Origin: Bagarius yarrelli
Lineage: Eukaryota > Chordata > Actinopteri > Siluriformes > Sisoridae
Assembly (NCBI GenBank): GCA_005784505.1
Contig: VCAZ01000040.1
Location: forward strand, 1,898,501-1,962,500
Direction of reading: 5' to 3'
Length of the DNA: 64,000 bases
The notes below the pieces were generated by a model. That model did not search any database. It saw only the letters and a list, made by a program, of their open reading frames with translations, and had not been told where the DNA came from. Position 1 is the first letter of the stretch; each line of letters begins with the position of its first letter. This document shows, piece after piece, positions 44,973-57,697 of the stretch. The position numbers and the translations under genes are program-made.

Positions 44973-47700
44973 AACCAGGAATGGAACATATGCTCTCTCT
45001 AGAGATGTTCATTAGCATTCCACACCGATAATTCGACAGTCACATCCAATTCCATCTGCCTATGTTTCATTTTCAGCACCAATTCTGGCACCTTTGCACA
45101 TTAATGTCCAAATTGCTGCGATGCACTTGCAAACGGTAAAAAAAGACTGGCTGGATAAAACTTAATATAGAAAACATACTGATCAGCATCAAGAGAAATA
45201 ATGGTTGGTTTTTAAAAATGTTTTGTGTTTGTGTAAAGTATTGTGGTGACATGGTGAGCTTGAACGAATGACAAAAAATGTGGCTGCGCTCTGAATAGGA
45301 CAGATTTTTTATATTCGCTCGAGTGCCGCTTAGGGTTCCAGGGAGACTTTTCTTTTGTCAGCACAGAGCAGGTAACAGCTTTTCTGTTGGCTTTCTTTGG
45401 AAGGAGCAAAGAGTGCTTGTTTATTAGATGAGTGCATGTCCTCTCACTCACCTTCTCCTCTGCATCTTTCTCCTTTGTGCCATCCCCAATTAGGGTTAAT
45501 TGGCTCCTTGCAGGCGTTTGCAGACACTGTCCACTGATTTGTGCTGCTGATGTGACAGTAACAGCCTGCTGCTGTCTGTGCCTCTGAAACCCCCGCTGAG
45601 GACAGTGTGGCTTCCCGCCCGGGCATCGATGCCAGCCGTGTGAATGATCATTCATCCACACTCACTCCTAAAAGCCTCAAAACCAGTCCATCTATCTTCA
45701 TATAGTTTTTCCTTCTTTAATCAGTCTTTCTTGTGTCTATTAGCTTCTCTCTTTTCGTCTTTTCCTCTCCACTCTCGCTGAAATCTTTTTTCATCCATCT
45801 GTCCACCAGTTGCCTGTCCTAAAGAGATTACTAATGACAGCAGAAATCAGAGAGATGTGCTCTGAGGGAAAATGGGGTGTGTTTCTGTTCGAGTGTGTTT
45901 TTGTATCATTCTGAGAACAATTTGTTTTCATTGTCTAAGAATGTTTGATTGGACATGCTCCTTTTTTTAACCAACAGCTTTTATTAAAAAAAGGTCAATA
46001 ATAGAGGATCCTTTCACAAATAGTGAGATGTGTGTGTGTGTGTGTGTGTATTTATCTGTCTATTCCTAAAAATTATATATATTAGGATAGAAAAATCAAA
46101 TAGTTTTTGTTCCTGAAAGGAATTGTAAACATTAAATAAGCTTATTCTTGATAACAGCAGCCTTGATTTACAAATGTAAACAAAAGAAGACTATCAACAA
46201 AAGGTCCTCTAAAGGATAGTAGGACGTGTGTGTGTGCAGGGGCATTAATGCGAGTCTGTTCTTTTGCCCCTGGCCCACAGCATTTCTTTCTCCCCACCAC
46301 AATATCATCACATAGAGTGAATGCAAGATGCCTTGAGCTCATAGAAAAGTACATCATGATTTCACCTCAACTCCAGCCCCTACGCTGCCCACACACTTGT
46401 GCTTAACTCACTCCAGACACTCCCTCGTATCCCACACTGTTCTTCTGCCTCACTGCTGAAGCATGACTATTAAACTAATAGCCAGAACTGAAGCATTGCC
46501 AACTGTGACACTTAGAGATAAGATAAAAGTGAGTGCTACATTAATCACGTCCTCATCCTACACATGCTCTGGGCGAGTGAGCATTAATTAAATTAAATGT
46601 AATCAGAGTCCCCATCATAGTGGACAGCTTGCGATGAATGTCCTTACCTTCGAGACAAATAGGCACACTGTACCTATTTAAATTCTACACTTTACACTAC
46701 CTTAATAACCACGGAGATAAAATAGAAGGTCAGAGTAATAAAGCTCACCTCAACATTCAAAGCGCCCTAATGTTTTGACTCGCTGTCCGATTCTGCACAT
46801 TCATGTATCGGGTTGCAGCACAAACAGCCAGGAATTTCTAAAGAGGGAAGAGTTTTTTTCTGATTCTTGGCATTATTAGTAATCTCTTTAGAATTGGGAA
46901 AAAAAGGCACTTACAAGAGAAAGCTGTCTGGATGACTGTGATAGTGGATGTGGCATGAAAATATAACTGGCAGGAATAGGAAGATTTCAGCATTGAGAGC
47001 GTTTGCGCTGTCAGGCGAGCCCTTCTATTCACACTGTAATTCAGGTTATGTTAGGAATCTGGGTCATTAAGAGTCTGGGAATCTAACAGTCATGAACGAT
47101 TCCTGTATCTACCGTTTTACCATCGTGCTGCATGTGTGTGTTTGTGTTAAAGTATATAAGATGCTGTTTTTGCAGCGTCATTGGAGTAAGGATCAAGAGT
47201 TTAGGGAAGAGATGGAAGAATTATTTTTCTCTCTCTTTCTCCTTTTGCCAGGCCTGAGGGGTGATGATCTTCTCATCGACTGAACTCTGTAAAGGGGATT
47301 TATCTTTTATGGTCTGCTGGTTTTATTGCTAAATGTCTGTCTCCATTGTAGCTTTAGGAAGAACATCTTGGGGTCTGGTGCCCTTGGCTAGGTCTTGTCA
47401 CTGATGCCCTACATGCCAGAAGGTCTAAATGAAACTTGTATGAATTTTATATGAACCCGGTCATAAGAAAAGCAGCAAAACCCAATTTTACTTTAAACCA
47501 TTTAAAACTTGGCAAAATTCTGGCGAACTTGCAATCGTAGGCTCGTGTTAGGGGTAAATGAAAAACAAATATGCAGCTAGTATTAAAAGGCGGGTTTGGT
47601 ATTGATTCCTGTGCAATTTTTAAATAATTATAAGTTTTGAGGTGTGTTAGATATAATCAACAATCAACACACACCTGTAGCTGGTGTGAATAACCAACAT
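44973..47700. other. Intergenic DNA, no gene supported
   Basis: A 149-codon minus-strand frame at 45212-45661 shows no known domain, signal peptide or splice logic. A (TG) run lies at 46029-46048. Mixed-complexity stretches at 45400-45680 and 46450-46700 could hold conserved noncoding elements, but this cannot be judged from one genome. Confidence 0.4.
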
Positions 47701-47708
47701 TTTAATGT

Positions 47709-48123
47709 TGTCAGGATTCTGCCCGGCTTGCTGGGTGCGTTGCCCTGCCGGACAACCAGAGGACAAAAGACTTTATGTGTCCATGTTCTACTCCATGTGG
47801 TCAATGTTTGTTTATGTCTTGTCATGTGATTCCTCTGTCCATGTGTCATGTCTTCATTGGTTCATTTTGGCCATGTGTTCCTTATGTGTTCAGGTGTGTC
47901 TCATTTAGTTTAGTTGTTTCCCCCATTAGGTCTTGCTATGTTGTGTATCACGGTCATGTCATGTTATTTTTCAGAGTCATGTTTATGTTCTAGTTACGTC
48001 AGGTCAAGTCTGGTTGTGTTAAGTTGAGTTATTGTGTTTTTTTCAAGTTCTTTCGTTTGTTTTATTTGTTAGTTTTAAATAAAACTGTGTTTGCATCTAA
48101 CCTTATCTCACGACTCGTTATGT
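47709..48123 (+). mobile_element. Solo LTR, Gypsy-like
   Basis: It begins TGTCAGGATTCTGCCCGG and ends near 'cacgactcgttatg', with the AATAAA signal at 48077 and a T/G-rich body full of 'catgtc' and 'tttagttt' motifs, like other fish Gypsy LTRs. No internal region adjoins it. The target duplication is unclear. Confidence 0.55.
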
Positions 48124-48374
48124 TCTTTTTTCTAATTCCAATACATGGTGTTTAATTGAAAGACACACACACACATATTGACATTTTATTGACTTCTAAA
48201 TAATCTGCAACTCTTCTACCCTCAACATGAAAATCTAAAACAAAATAATGTAAGGCTATTCTCTGTTACCTAAATGAGAAAAATATTCCATTACTTATTT
48301 GAGGTGCAATAATAACTTATTTGGTGTTCAATTTAATTGTATTTGCCTCCTTTACTCAATCGGGTTTCATTACA

Positions 48375-48550
48375 ATATTTACATTTATGGCATTTGGCAG
48401 ATGCCCTTATCCAGAGAAACTTACAGTTATCTCTTCTGTACAACTGAGCAATTAGGGGTTTAGGGGCCTTGCTCAGGGGCCCAACAGTGATAACTTGGTT
48501 GTGCTGGGAATTGAACCCCGATTTTCCAGTCCAACATCTTAGCCACTTAA
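48375..48550 (-). mobile_element. SINE fragment
   Basis: 'tggcatttggcagatgccct', 'caactgagcaattagggg', 'tgctgggaattgaaccccga' (B box reversed) and a closing 'cttagccactta'. Confidence 0.7.
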
Positions 48551-49264
48551 AGAAGTTTAAACCAGTTTGGTCTTATTTAAAAAGCTTTTTCCTTTACAAG
48601 AGAAAATAATCCATTGTGTGTCGTTTTATTTGCACTTGTTTCTCACAGTGTACAGTACAGTTATCAACATTTCATTCCAAACCAAATCAGAAGAGTCCAG
48701 ATTAAAATCATTTTAAATAAGAGCAGGTAATATTGAACTTTAACATCAGTAAGATGACTTTTCAAGACCCCTGCTGCTGATGTGCTAACTCTAGATCTGA
48801 CATTTGATACACAGAATGAGATAACATGTAACAGAAAGGAACATAAAGACCGTACCATGGACAAATGTCTCTCCACAGACCTTAGGCTACTATTTGACAT
48901 AAATTTTCTAACCCTACCTGCAGAAAATACCATGTAGGTTGAACAGCAGGAAAGAAGACAAGGCATGATCAAATAAAACAACAAGGAATTCGGTTGCCCG
49001 AAAGCTCCGGGTTACCCAACTGCACTTGTTATAAAGCTATAGAAAGAAAATGATTTATAATCAGATAATTTCACATATAATCTGGAGTAAAGTTGTTTTT
49101 CGAGGTCTGCTTCCTCTCAAAGTTTCTTCCTTGTGATGCCTCAGGAAGTTTGGCTCTGGATTGTTCAACAAAAATAAAGTTAAAATGTTACCCTTTTTTA
49201 AAAAAAAAAAAATTCTGTAAAGCTTTTCTGCAACAGTTTCCATTAATCAAAGCACTTTCCATTT

Positions 49265-49460
49265 AGAGTTTACATTTACAGCATTCAGCAGACGACCTTG
49301 GCAAAATGACCCACATGTTTTTCATCCAACTGAGCAGTTGAGTGTTAAGTGCCTTGCTCAGGGGGTCCAGTGGTGGCAGTTGTGTTGTGCTGGAAATTGA
49401 GTTCTATGATCCTCTGATCAGCAGTCCAACAGCTTAACCATTGAGCCACCACATCTCCTA
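49265..49460 (-). mobile_element. SINE fragment
   Basis: Same family as 48375-48550, with 'cttgctcaggggg' and 'agcttaaccattgagccacc'. Its 3' part belongs to the duplicated block described next. Confidence 0.65.
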
Positions 49461-49712
49461 TTTAACGCACTACAGTTAAAATTATTGACATTAAAATCCA
49501 AACCATGGCAAAATCATATGATTATCACACATACACTAGGGTAAGGTTGGGATTAGGGTTAATGGATTAGTTAAGAACGTGTGGTACCAAAATAAAAGTA
49601 AGAAAGACAACTGCATATAAGCTACAACAACTGGACAATAAAAGAAGTAGAAACACGAGGCTTTTACATAATATAATATAAGTTTAATTTTTAAGGCAGT
49701 AGTTTGATATGT

Positions 49713-49791
<79 letters not shown>

Positions 49792-50005
49792 ATCAGCAGT
49801 CCAACAACTTAACCATTGAGCCACCATTTCTCTTACTTAATACACTACAGTTATAACTGACAACTAAAATCCAAACCATGGTAAAATCACATGATTATCA
49901 CACATACACTAGGGTGCAGCTTATTGGTTAAGAACGTGTGGTACAAACATAAAGGTAAAAAGACAACTGCGTATAAGCTACAACTATTCGACAAAAAAAT
50001 GTATT
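49416..50005. repeat. Tandem duplication, ~375 bp offset, with GATA array between
   Basis: 49416-49640 and 49790-50005 are near copies: 'cagcagtccaac', 'aaaatccaaaccatgg', 'gattatcacacatacactag' and 'ttaagaacgtgtggtac' occur in the same order. A (GATA)n array at 49713-49790 separates them. Confidence 0.85.
49713..49790. repeat. (GATA)n microsatellite
   Basis: About 19 units. Confidence 0.97.
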
Positions 50006-50673
50006 CTTAACGCAGAAATATGTTACAATACCACTGACTGTATTATTATTACTGTATTTTTGTTTAGAATATGGAATAGACCTAAAATTAATTTGTGAAT
50101 GATGATGATGTACAGAACATAAAGACTATTTGTGTATACAACAACACTAAAGTTATTAGCAAATCACTTTATTATTCTTTTTTACAACTCTGATTAAAAT
50201 ATGATTTACAGTATTATGCACTTTTCCTGCTGGACCTTTTCCACTGTAATAAATTCATAAACAATTATAATACTTAATTACTGATCCATCTTTTATAAAG
50301 AACAATTGCTAAGGCTAATGGTATTTTTAAATTGACACTTTGGTTTAAATGATCTGATTGTTGATTATGTTTGCACAGGGCATTCATAATTTATAGACAT
50401 TCATAAATAATTTAATCGTCCATATTTAATATGGCCCTGAATTAACCGGTGTTGCTTTTGAACCTTGTCCGTGTGTTTTTGTGTGGTTACAGAAGGTGAA
50501 TGATTATGAAGTGATAATAACATTTAGATGTTCTAAATTTAGACATTTAGATGTTTTCAGTTTTTAAACCTTTTTAACAGAAACACTGAACCAAATCGTT
50601 TAAAAACAAATCTTATGGACTCACTATTAATTTGGAAAAGAGATTTGCTCAGTGCCTGGTACTGCTAGAAAGA

Positions 50674-50676
<3 letters not shown>
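50006..50676. other. Gene-free AT-rich DNA
   Basis: No feature is supported. Confidence 0.4.
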
Positions 50677-50718
<42 letters not shown>

Positions 50719-50832
50719 GGGAAAGTAGAGAGAGAGAAAATCTGTGAGGAAAAGTCGTCCTCGATAAACAAATAGACAGACAGACAGGCAGATAGATAGA
50801 TACTGTAGATTGACAGACAGACAGACGGCAGG

Positions 50833-50884
<52 letters not shown>

Positions 50885-50914
50885 AACTGTAAATTGATAG
50901 ACAGACAGACAGAC

Positions 50915-50963
<49 letters not shown>

Positions 50964-50985
50964 TTGAAGGTAGACGGAAAGTAGA

Positions 50986-51040
<55 letters not shown>
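50677..51040. repeat. Cluster of GATA, GACA and GA arrays
   Basis: GATA at 50677-50717, 50830-50884 and 50918-50962, with short GACA runs between; GA at 50991-51040. The 177-codon minus-strand frame through it is an artefact (SLSLSL and LSIYLSIY). Confidence 0.95.
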
Positions 51041-51042
<2 letters not shown>

Positions 51043-51254
51043 TGCGCTCCGTATCTAACGCTTTAATGTGAGCAGGGAAACTGGTCCTCGCGCCTCTGGT
51101 TAGTGACGCGGCGGTTGGGGGGGTAATTTGAGAGGCACTGCGGTGTTTTAAATTACACACATCGCTTTTGTCACTCAGTTCCGGTGTCTCTGCTTAATGT
51201 CTTCTAGTCTGATCTGATTCCACTTAAGCGCTCGCTCAGACTGACGCTACCTGT

Positions 51255-51315
<61 letters not shown>
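51041..51315 (+). promoter_or_regulatory. Probable promoter region of the tafa1-like gene
   Basis: A CpG-bearing stretch ('cctcgcgcctctggttagtg', 'acgcggcgg') at 51080-51115 is followed by a 28-unit GA run at 51258-51313 just before the presumed first exon. No TATA box. GA tracts are common in vertebrate TATA-less promoters. The call is by position only. Confidence 0.4.
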
Positions 51316-51316
<1 letters not shown>

Positions 51317-51456
51317 GGAGGGACAGACACACAGGAGAGAGTTGGGCTTAAGAGCACACAGACTCCCGGACGAGTGGAATATTGCACAACTTCATTATGG
51401 ATGGATTAAGCACAACGTGTTGAGTCCATCATTTGGCGGTTTCCAGTTGATTACAG
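51316..51456 (+). other. tafa1: Probable noncoding first exon of the tafa1-like gene
   Basis: A stretch free of the flanking repeats ends in 'ttgattacag' followed by the strong donor GTAAGT at 51457. The start is unknown and set at the end of the GA run. It contains a short upstream frame, ATG at 51397 to TGA at 51423 (8 residues). The intron to the coding exon would be 848 bp. Confidence 0.45.
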
Positions 51457-51811
51457 GTAAGTGATTAGTTTCTAGGACATCCCTATAGTTATATATAGTT
51501 ATATTTTATCCTTTAGTTATACATTTTTTAAACCTAATAGTGTCCTGTATTCTATAATAAAGGCGCTACTTTTAATACAGCCTGATAAGCTTTATAGAAG
51601 ACAATAGAAGAGGAATACAAAGACTTAAATGATATGAGGCATTATTAGAGCTTAGAACGCTCTTCAGTATTTAGTACTGTACTACTGTTCCAACACGCAC
51701 AGGACTAAAATATACTTAAAAGTATGTCAGCAGTACGACTCACGAGGGGTTCAAAAACTTGCTTGTCACTTTCCTATCTAATTTTCGGTTGAGACCTGCA
51801 GAGTGTGAGGC

Positions 51812-51833
51812 TATCTGTCTGTCTGTCTGCCTG

Positions 51834-51884
<51 letters not shown>

Positions 51885-51952
51885 GTCTGTCTGTCTGTCT
51901 GTCTGTCTGCTTGCCTGCCTGTCTGTCTGTCTGTCTACTGTCTGTCTTGTCT
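51812..51952. repeat. (CTGT)n/(CTAT)n microsatellite in the first intron
   Basis: CTGT copies flank about 13 CTAT copies. The surrounding open frame is an artefact. Confidence 0.95.
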
Positions 51953-52304
51953 GCTCTTGACAGATCCACAAATAAGACTATAAAAATAATTCATTCTAAA
52001 CACTGTAATTAGCTGACTATAACTTTGCAGTGTATTATGACAATCTTGACAAAGACTGTACTGTCAAACTTACTGGTGTCTCTATTACTTTTCGAATAAT
52101 GTTATTGTGTAGGTGTGTGTGAGGGGCTGCGGGTTAAGAAAAGAGGTTAAAGCAATGCACAGTAGGCTACACTATCGCTGGGTTTTATCAGATAAAGTTT
52201 TACAGGTTGACGTTGTGAGACATTTAGGCATGCTAAAGGAAAGCTGTAAGCCAAAGGAAAGTGTTGCTGAGTGTATGTGCCGTGTGCTTTGTGTGTGTCT
52301 GCAG

Positions 52305-52434
52305 ATGCGTGTGGGAATGTCGTGGCTGCTGTGGGTGTGGATCAGTTTGACCGTCATGTTGGTGTGTGATGCCACTTTCTACAAGACCATACACCAGCAC
52401 CTGGCACCACCTGGGACCAACATTCAGATCCTTG
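52305..52434 (+). CDS. tafa1: TAFA1-like (FAM19A1) first coding exon: signal peptide
   Basis: It starts at the ATG right after a T/G-rich tract and GCAG (52301-52304) and ends before donor GTGAGT (52435), phase 1: 43 codons plus one base. It reads MRVGMSWLLWVWISLTVML then VCDATFYKTIHQHLAPPG. The pattern MSWxLxxWIS, ML and C, then T-x-x-QH matches the start of human TAFA1, and like it has residues before MSW. The family has this exon end just before the conserved cysteine-rich part (TCEV...). Known: TAFA proteins are small secreted, brain-enriched, chemokine-like factors. The 19-residue hydrophobic core is the signal peptide. The frame is open upstream to 52113, but the acceptor argues against a longer start. 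Exons 3 on, with the ten cysteines, were not found downstream in this window. Confidence 0.75.
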
Positions 52435-52527
52435 GTGAGTCTGGTTCTGGCCTGTCTTTACCGTTTTTATAGCTGGACCCTACTGCCTGCTAAAACTAAG
52501 GGCACTGCAGATGTCTGTGAAGCAATG

Positions 52528-52530
<3 letters not shown>

Positions 52531-52572
<42 letters not shown>
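52531..52572. repeat. (CA)n microsatellite
   Basis: About 20 CA units, 100 bp after the coding exon. Confidence 0.97.
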
Positions 52573-52574
<2 letters not shown>

Positions 52575-53902
52575 TTAAAGTCACTTTAAGATACATGCCT
52601 TTACATCTACTAAGTGCTGTTTTTTATTTACCCACAATTATGCAGGGGGCAAACTGAGTTCCTATACCGATATTAAGATTTTTTTTATGTTATGAGAAGA
52701 ACGATATATCAGCATTTTGAAAACTTCTTTAAATGATGTGATTAATAAAAAAAAATCTGGCAAGCAAAAAGCCTTTTTGATGTGCCTAGTAAATGTGGAG
52801 GAAATGAATTATTTGGCAAAACATGCTAGCAAAAAGGACGTAGTGACATTTCCACACGAGTCCACATCATCTACCTTTGTTACTTTATTCAATCACACAG
52901 GGAGAATAGAAAAAAACATTCTGCCGTAAAAAACAGAACCAAATGTAGTCTGCCCCTGGGGATTAAAATGAATTATAATGACTGTAATCATATCAAATTA
53001 CTCTGTTATAACCCACCTGTGAATGGGTCTTACCAATATTATTAATATACTAATATAGTCTAAAAGGTTTTATCATTAATTATGCTTTAATGTCAGCAGG
53101 CAGCGCTGATTCGATTCGATTTTGGATCTATTTTCTTGAAATATAATTCTATACAAAACTAATGAAGAGAAAGGAATCGAAGGTCGAGAATATTTTTAAA
53201 AAATTACCATATTAATCTTATATTGTGATGGTGGTATTGCTGTGACATATTAACCTGCATTTCAGTAGCTGCTCTCAGGCATCTCATCTGTCATGAAGCC
53301 GCCGTGCTGCTGGTCGTAACCGCACACCTTAAATTGAGGGCACTAATAGCAAATGGAGCCTAACTCACATTAACTGATCCAGTTTGGGCCACTTTACTGG
53401 GATTGGACCTTCAATTGGAATTGATTTTATATTTTAGACTCTTGAAGTGAAGTTTCAGCTTTTTACACTTAATTATTTTTTTTTATTCATTAAACTATAT
53501 TGTTAATTCTTTATTTATAATTTTTTATAGTAAGTATTCATTAGAGTAGAGTTAGTGCTAAAGAAAGAGTCTTACTCTGAGTCTCATCTGAGATCGAGCT
53601 GAACGAGAGCATCTATAGTTTCAGTAAATGTGTTATTCTCAGGTTTCGGGATCTTGGAAGATTTCAGCAGACTGTAAATCTGAATAACAATGCCGGGAGA
53701 TATCTGCCCACTTTTCTGAGCTTTTCGGTATTGTCTTCGATTGCATTAGTGTTTTGGCGCTTGAGAAATGAGTCACATGAGACAGTGTTTATGTGTCCAC
53801 ATGGATCCTGAAATGGAGGCGTATTGGATAGGATTTAGGTGTCAGTGACACTCTGAGCTGAAAAACCTCGTTTCAATAGTATACAAAAGACAGAGAATGA
53901 TA

Positions 53903-53933
<31 letters not shown>

Positions 53934-54474
53934 TCAAGAGCTAGCAGGTGTCTGGGGGTTGTATACAGTATATATTTATAGTAATGGTGACAAAGCCGAG
54001 ATAAACACAGAAACTGCTCTCGAAAGCAAAATCTCATAAATGTTTCTATGTATGTTAATGATGCTCCTGCTCCACAATATCCATCTGGAGTATGAATAAT
54101 TGATGCCTTTTTTAATTTGTCAGCATCTACATACACTTTACATGAACTTGATCCCAACCAATTATATGGCTAATGTCAAATATTTGTCCCACTTACAGCT
54201 CCCACGCTTGCAGCTCTTAGATCTATCGTATTGGATGTCTATTGCTTAAATTTTGTATTATACAGATACTTCAGTATCAAACGATTGTAAAAAAAAGGAG
54301 GAGCAATGCAGACGTGCAGTTTTGAGACCAGGTTTGAAACTGAGCTTGCATTAATTGTTTTTATGCTCTCTGTCTCACTGCTGGTTTACTATTTCTGCCA
54401 TTTAAAATAAAATAAAATGATTCATAAAACACACTCTCCGGGAAAGGGTAACCCAAAGGAGGATGGGTTTTCCT

Positions 54475-54695
54475 TTTGAGTCAGGCCTCTTAAGGTTTCT
54501 TCCTTGTACCATCTAAGGGAGTCTTCCCTGCCAGGTTGCCCCAGGCTTACTCACTAAGGATGTTTTTGATAACAAAAAAATGTTTTTTTTTAACAATAAT
54601 CGTAGACGTTTGTATCGTTTCTAATGTTCTGTAAAGCTGCTTTGAGACAATTTTTATTATTAAAAGCTACATAAATTAAACCGAATTTAATTGAA
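54475..54695 (+). mobile_element. 3' tail of a fish interspersed repeat
   Basis: 'ggtttcttccttgtaccatc', 'ccaggcttactcactaagga' and 'gtaaagctgctttgagacaa', ending 'ccgaatttaattgaa'. Same family as 25885-26065. Confidence 0.6.
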
Positions 54696-54708
54696 CTATA
54701 CCACTTAT

Positions 54709-54739
54709 ATATATATATATATATATATATTGCTCCTTC

Positions 54740-54770
<31 letters not shown>

Positions 54771-54779
54771 AGGAGCAAT
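54709..54779. repeat. TA microsatellite with flanking inverted repeat (hairpin)
   Basis: 'attgctccttctata' (54729-54743) pairs perfectly with 'tatagaaggagcaat' (54765-54779) around a TA run. Confidence 0.85.
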
Positions 54780-55059
54780 GCAAGAGTGTATGTACATCCA
54801 TAAACCTTTTAATTTGAAACGCAGGCCATTTGAGGTTGAGCTCTAATAGGCTTTAGTAAAATTTCCCTCCAGCTGGATGCAATGTAAGTCATGCCTTTTT
54901 TTATTTTCCTTTTAATTTATTGATGGACAACATTTATTATCTTTATCCCGAGTCTCCATTGAAATAAACAGCGTAATGATTTGAATGATTACCTTGATTA
55001 CTTAATTACTGATAATAAAACCCACATTGAACTTAAATTAGTATATATGTGGTATATAT

Positions 55060-55375
55060 GACTATATGGGCAGGGTGGTTAAGGTGCTGAGTTGTTAATC
55101 TGAAGACCAGAAACACCTGGGTTCAAGGTGCCCCACCTCCGACAAGTCAACATGTTGGGTCTGAGCAAGACCCTGGGTTCCCCTCCTGCCCAGGGGCCCC
55201 ACCTCCGACAAGTATCATAGCCTCCAGGGGCCCTGCGCTGAGCAAGACCCTGACCCCAACCCCTCTGCCCACCCTGTGCTCCATCAAACTTACCCTGCGC
55301 TCCTGCGCTGGTACCAAGCGAAAAATGGGACCTTGCGAAAAATGCATTTCACATTGGCTCTGTACAATGCAATCT
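55060..55375 (+). mobile_element. tRNA-derived SINE, rearranged
   Basis: Head 'ggtggttaaggtgctgagtt', 'ctgaagaccagaaacacctg', B box GGTTCAAGG, tail 'gcatttcacattggctctgt'. The middle has repeated 'ccccacctccgacaagt' blocks, so the body is internally duplicated. Confidence 0.65.
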
Positions 55376-57666
55376 TATAATTATTTACAGTTGCAATCAC
55401 TTGGCTTTAACATTAACATTTTAGTAGTAATGATACATTGCCCACATCAGTTATTCACAGTCCTCCATTACTAACAAAAAAATTTTTTAGCACCTGCCGC
55501 TTCCGTTGCCTATTAGTCCTGACTGAAAATAAAATAACATCCTTAGTAAATATAATGTTTGTTAAAAGTTAAAAGCTTAGCTCAATTTTTCTGTTTTTTG
55601 TGTCATAGCTCATTTTTATACAGGTCATCAGACAAGTTACAGTCTCTCCTAGGGCACTCGGGGAAACTCTGGACAGATTGCCAATCCATTACAAAACAAA
55701 ATCACTCACACCTACACACTCACGCGTCGATTGACAAAATACAGATAATTTCACGATGTCTATCAGCCTAAAATGCACCTTAGACTGGGGAGGAAACTGA
55801 AAAATCTGGAGTGAAACATGCAAAATCTACAAGAAGTGTGAAACCCCAGAAGTGAAACCCCAGAAGTGTAATGCAAACCTGCTAAGCAGTGTGCCACCAA
55901 GCAGCTCCAGGTTTAATGATTTTTAAAAAAATCAGATATAGAGAAAGCTCTGCAGGAGAGAAACATGATGGATGCCTGTTTTTAGCCTTTTTTCCAGTAG
56001 AAATTCCTGCATCAGTAACAAAGCAGAGGCTCTGAACTTCCCTCAGATAAAATGGGTCTCTGAGGTTAAAAAACACACCAGGGTTTCACTTTGATTATAA
56101 TAACAATACCAATTACACGTGAAACCTCTATTGCAGAATTTATGTTTGGCTTTAAGACTCACATATGTGGTTAAATCAAATGCTGTCCATTAATTCTAAA
56201 TGATACAGTTCAATGTACATTGAGACGTGCATGTTGTAGCCCAAACCGGAGAGAAAGATTTTAAAAATTTTATACTAGTAGCACAAATCGCTCATGTCTG
56301 CAGTGCTGTCAGCTGGATCAGGCTGTTAAGTGCTACATTTATGTATTATTATGACTATTGTGTTCTGTCACCTTCATGCCTTAGAATAGCTTGAAAAAGA
56401 CTGATTGTGTGTATGTGTGTGTAAGTAATAGTATTGGGTGCTTTGAAAGGATTTTTTGATTGCCCAGCGTTTTAGGCTTGGCAGGTCATGAATTATTATT
56501 GTTTGGGTAGTGGCCGTTTCGTCGAAATTATTAGTGTGACCAGTACAACTCGTAGAAAGCAATTTTGAATGAGGGATACAGAACGTTTCCTGGAATTTTT
56601 CCTTAAGCATTTCTGAGTTAAATTTCAGATATTTAAATTTGAATTGCTAGCAGGATCAAGACAAATACTGATACGTAGCTTATGTAAGTGCTGACTGCAT
56701 TAAAATGCCACTTGAGGTTCAAGGTTTTAGCGCTAATAGATTCAGGGCAAAGCATAAAAGGGATGAAAATGAATATGCTATTAATATGGAAACCATATAC
56801 ATCATGGAAATCATTAACAAGAGCAGGTCCGTGTTATTATAATAGAAAATATTGATTTATTTTTTTTCCCTGAAATGATTCTAACTTTTTTCTGTATCAG
56901 GTTTCAGTTCGTTTCCTAGTAGCATCTCAGTGGTCAAGAGAAGTTCATGTTGAATTTATCCAGTAATAAACCGACTGGGATTTGACTTTGGCTTTGACTT
57001 CAGTTGTACTTTTACTTTTTTATGCTCTGTGTTTGAATTTTATTAAAAATATTATTACTACTATTATTATTTGTAAATTAAGAATTTAAAATCTGCCTGC
57101 TCCAGCTGTATTTATTGTTTAGTACTACAAATAAGCACAAGGCTGTTTGAGTGTTTTGCATTCAGTTGCTGGTGTGCATGCTGAGGCAGCTCAAAGGGCT
57201 TGCAGCATTGCTTTTTTTTTACCTGTGGGGATCAGAATGGATAATTATGTCTGTACCTGAATGTGAAGAAGAGACACAGAGATTGGGAGAGGGCGACAGG
57301 GTGGGTAACTATGGAGAGGAACAGCTTTGGCCACAGATGTTCTACCAGCTGTTTTACCCCTCTAAGTTTTAGATGGACTGGCAATGGCAGGGAAATCACA
57401 GCAAAATCTCGAGTCTAAATTCGGTATAGACGAAAGTAACCAGTCGAATGAGATAATGTTTGTCATGCATACATAAGCAGCATGTTTGGCTGCCAAGAAT
57501 GTCAACACGGCAAATACAGAAAGGAACCACGCTTTACCTACTTCTCACTAATCCATATAGACAGCGCACCCCGCGAGGCAACCCGGCAGGAAGTAAAAGC
57601 TTTCACGGAAATGCCATTGAGCAAACAGAATGAATTTGTTGCATAATTAGAAGCGAACTATAAACT

Positions 57667-57668
<2 letters not shown>

Positions 57669-57697
<29 letters not shown>
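57669..57697. repeat. T homopolymer (29 nt)
   Basis: Uninterrupted T run; no retroelement body identified next to it. Confidence 0.9.

Noticed and set aside
45212..45661. 149-codon minus-strand frame
   Set aside because: No recognisable domain, signal peptide or splice context; composition like noncoding DNA.
50627..51160. 177-codon minus-strand frame
   Set aside because: Made of LSIYLSIY and SLSLSL; a translation of GATA and GA repeats.
52113..52304. Longer N-terminus for the tafa1-like exon
   Set aside because: The frame is open upstream, but a T/G-rich tract plus GCAG just before the ATG, and the length of human TAFA1, favour starting at 52305.
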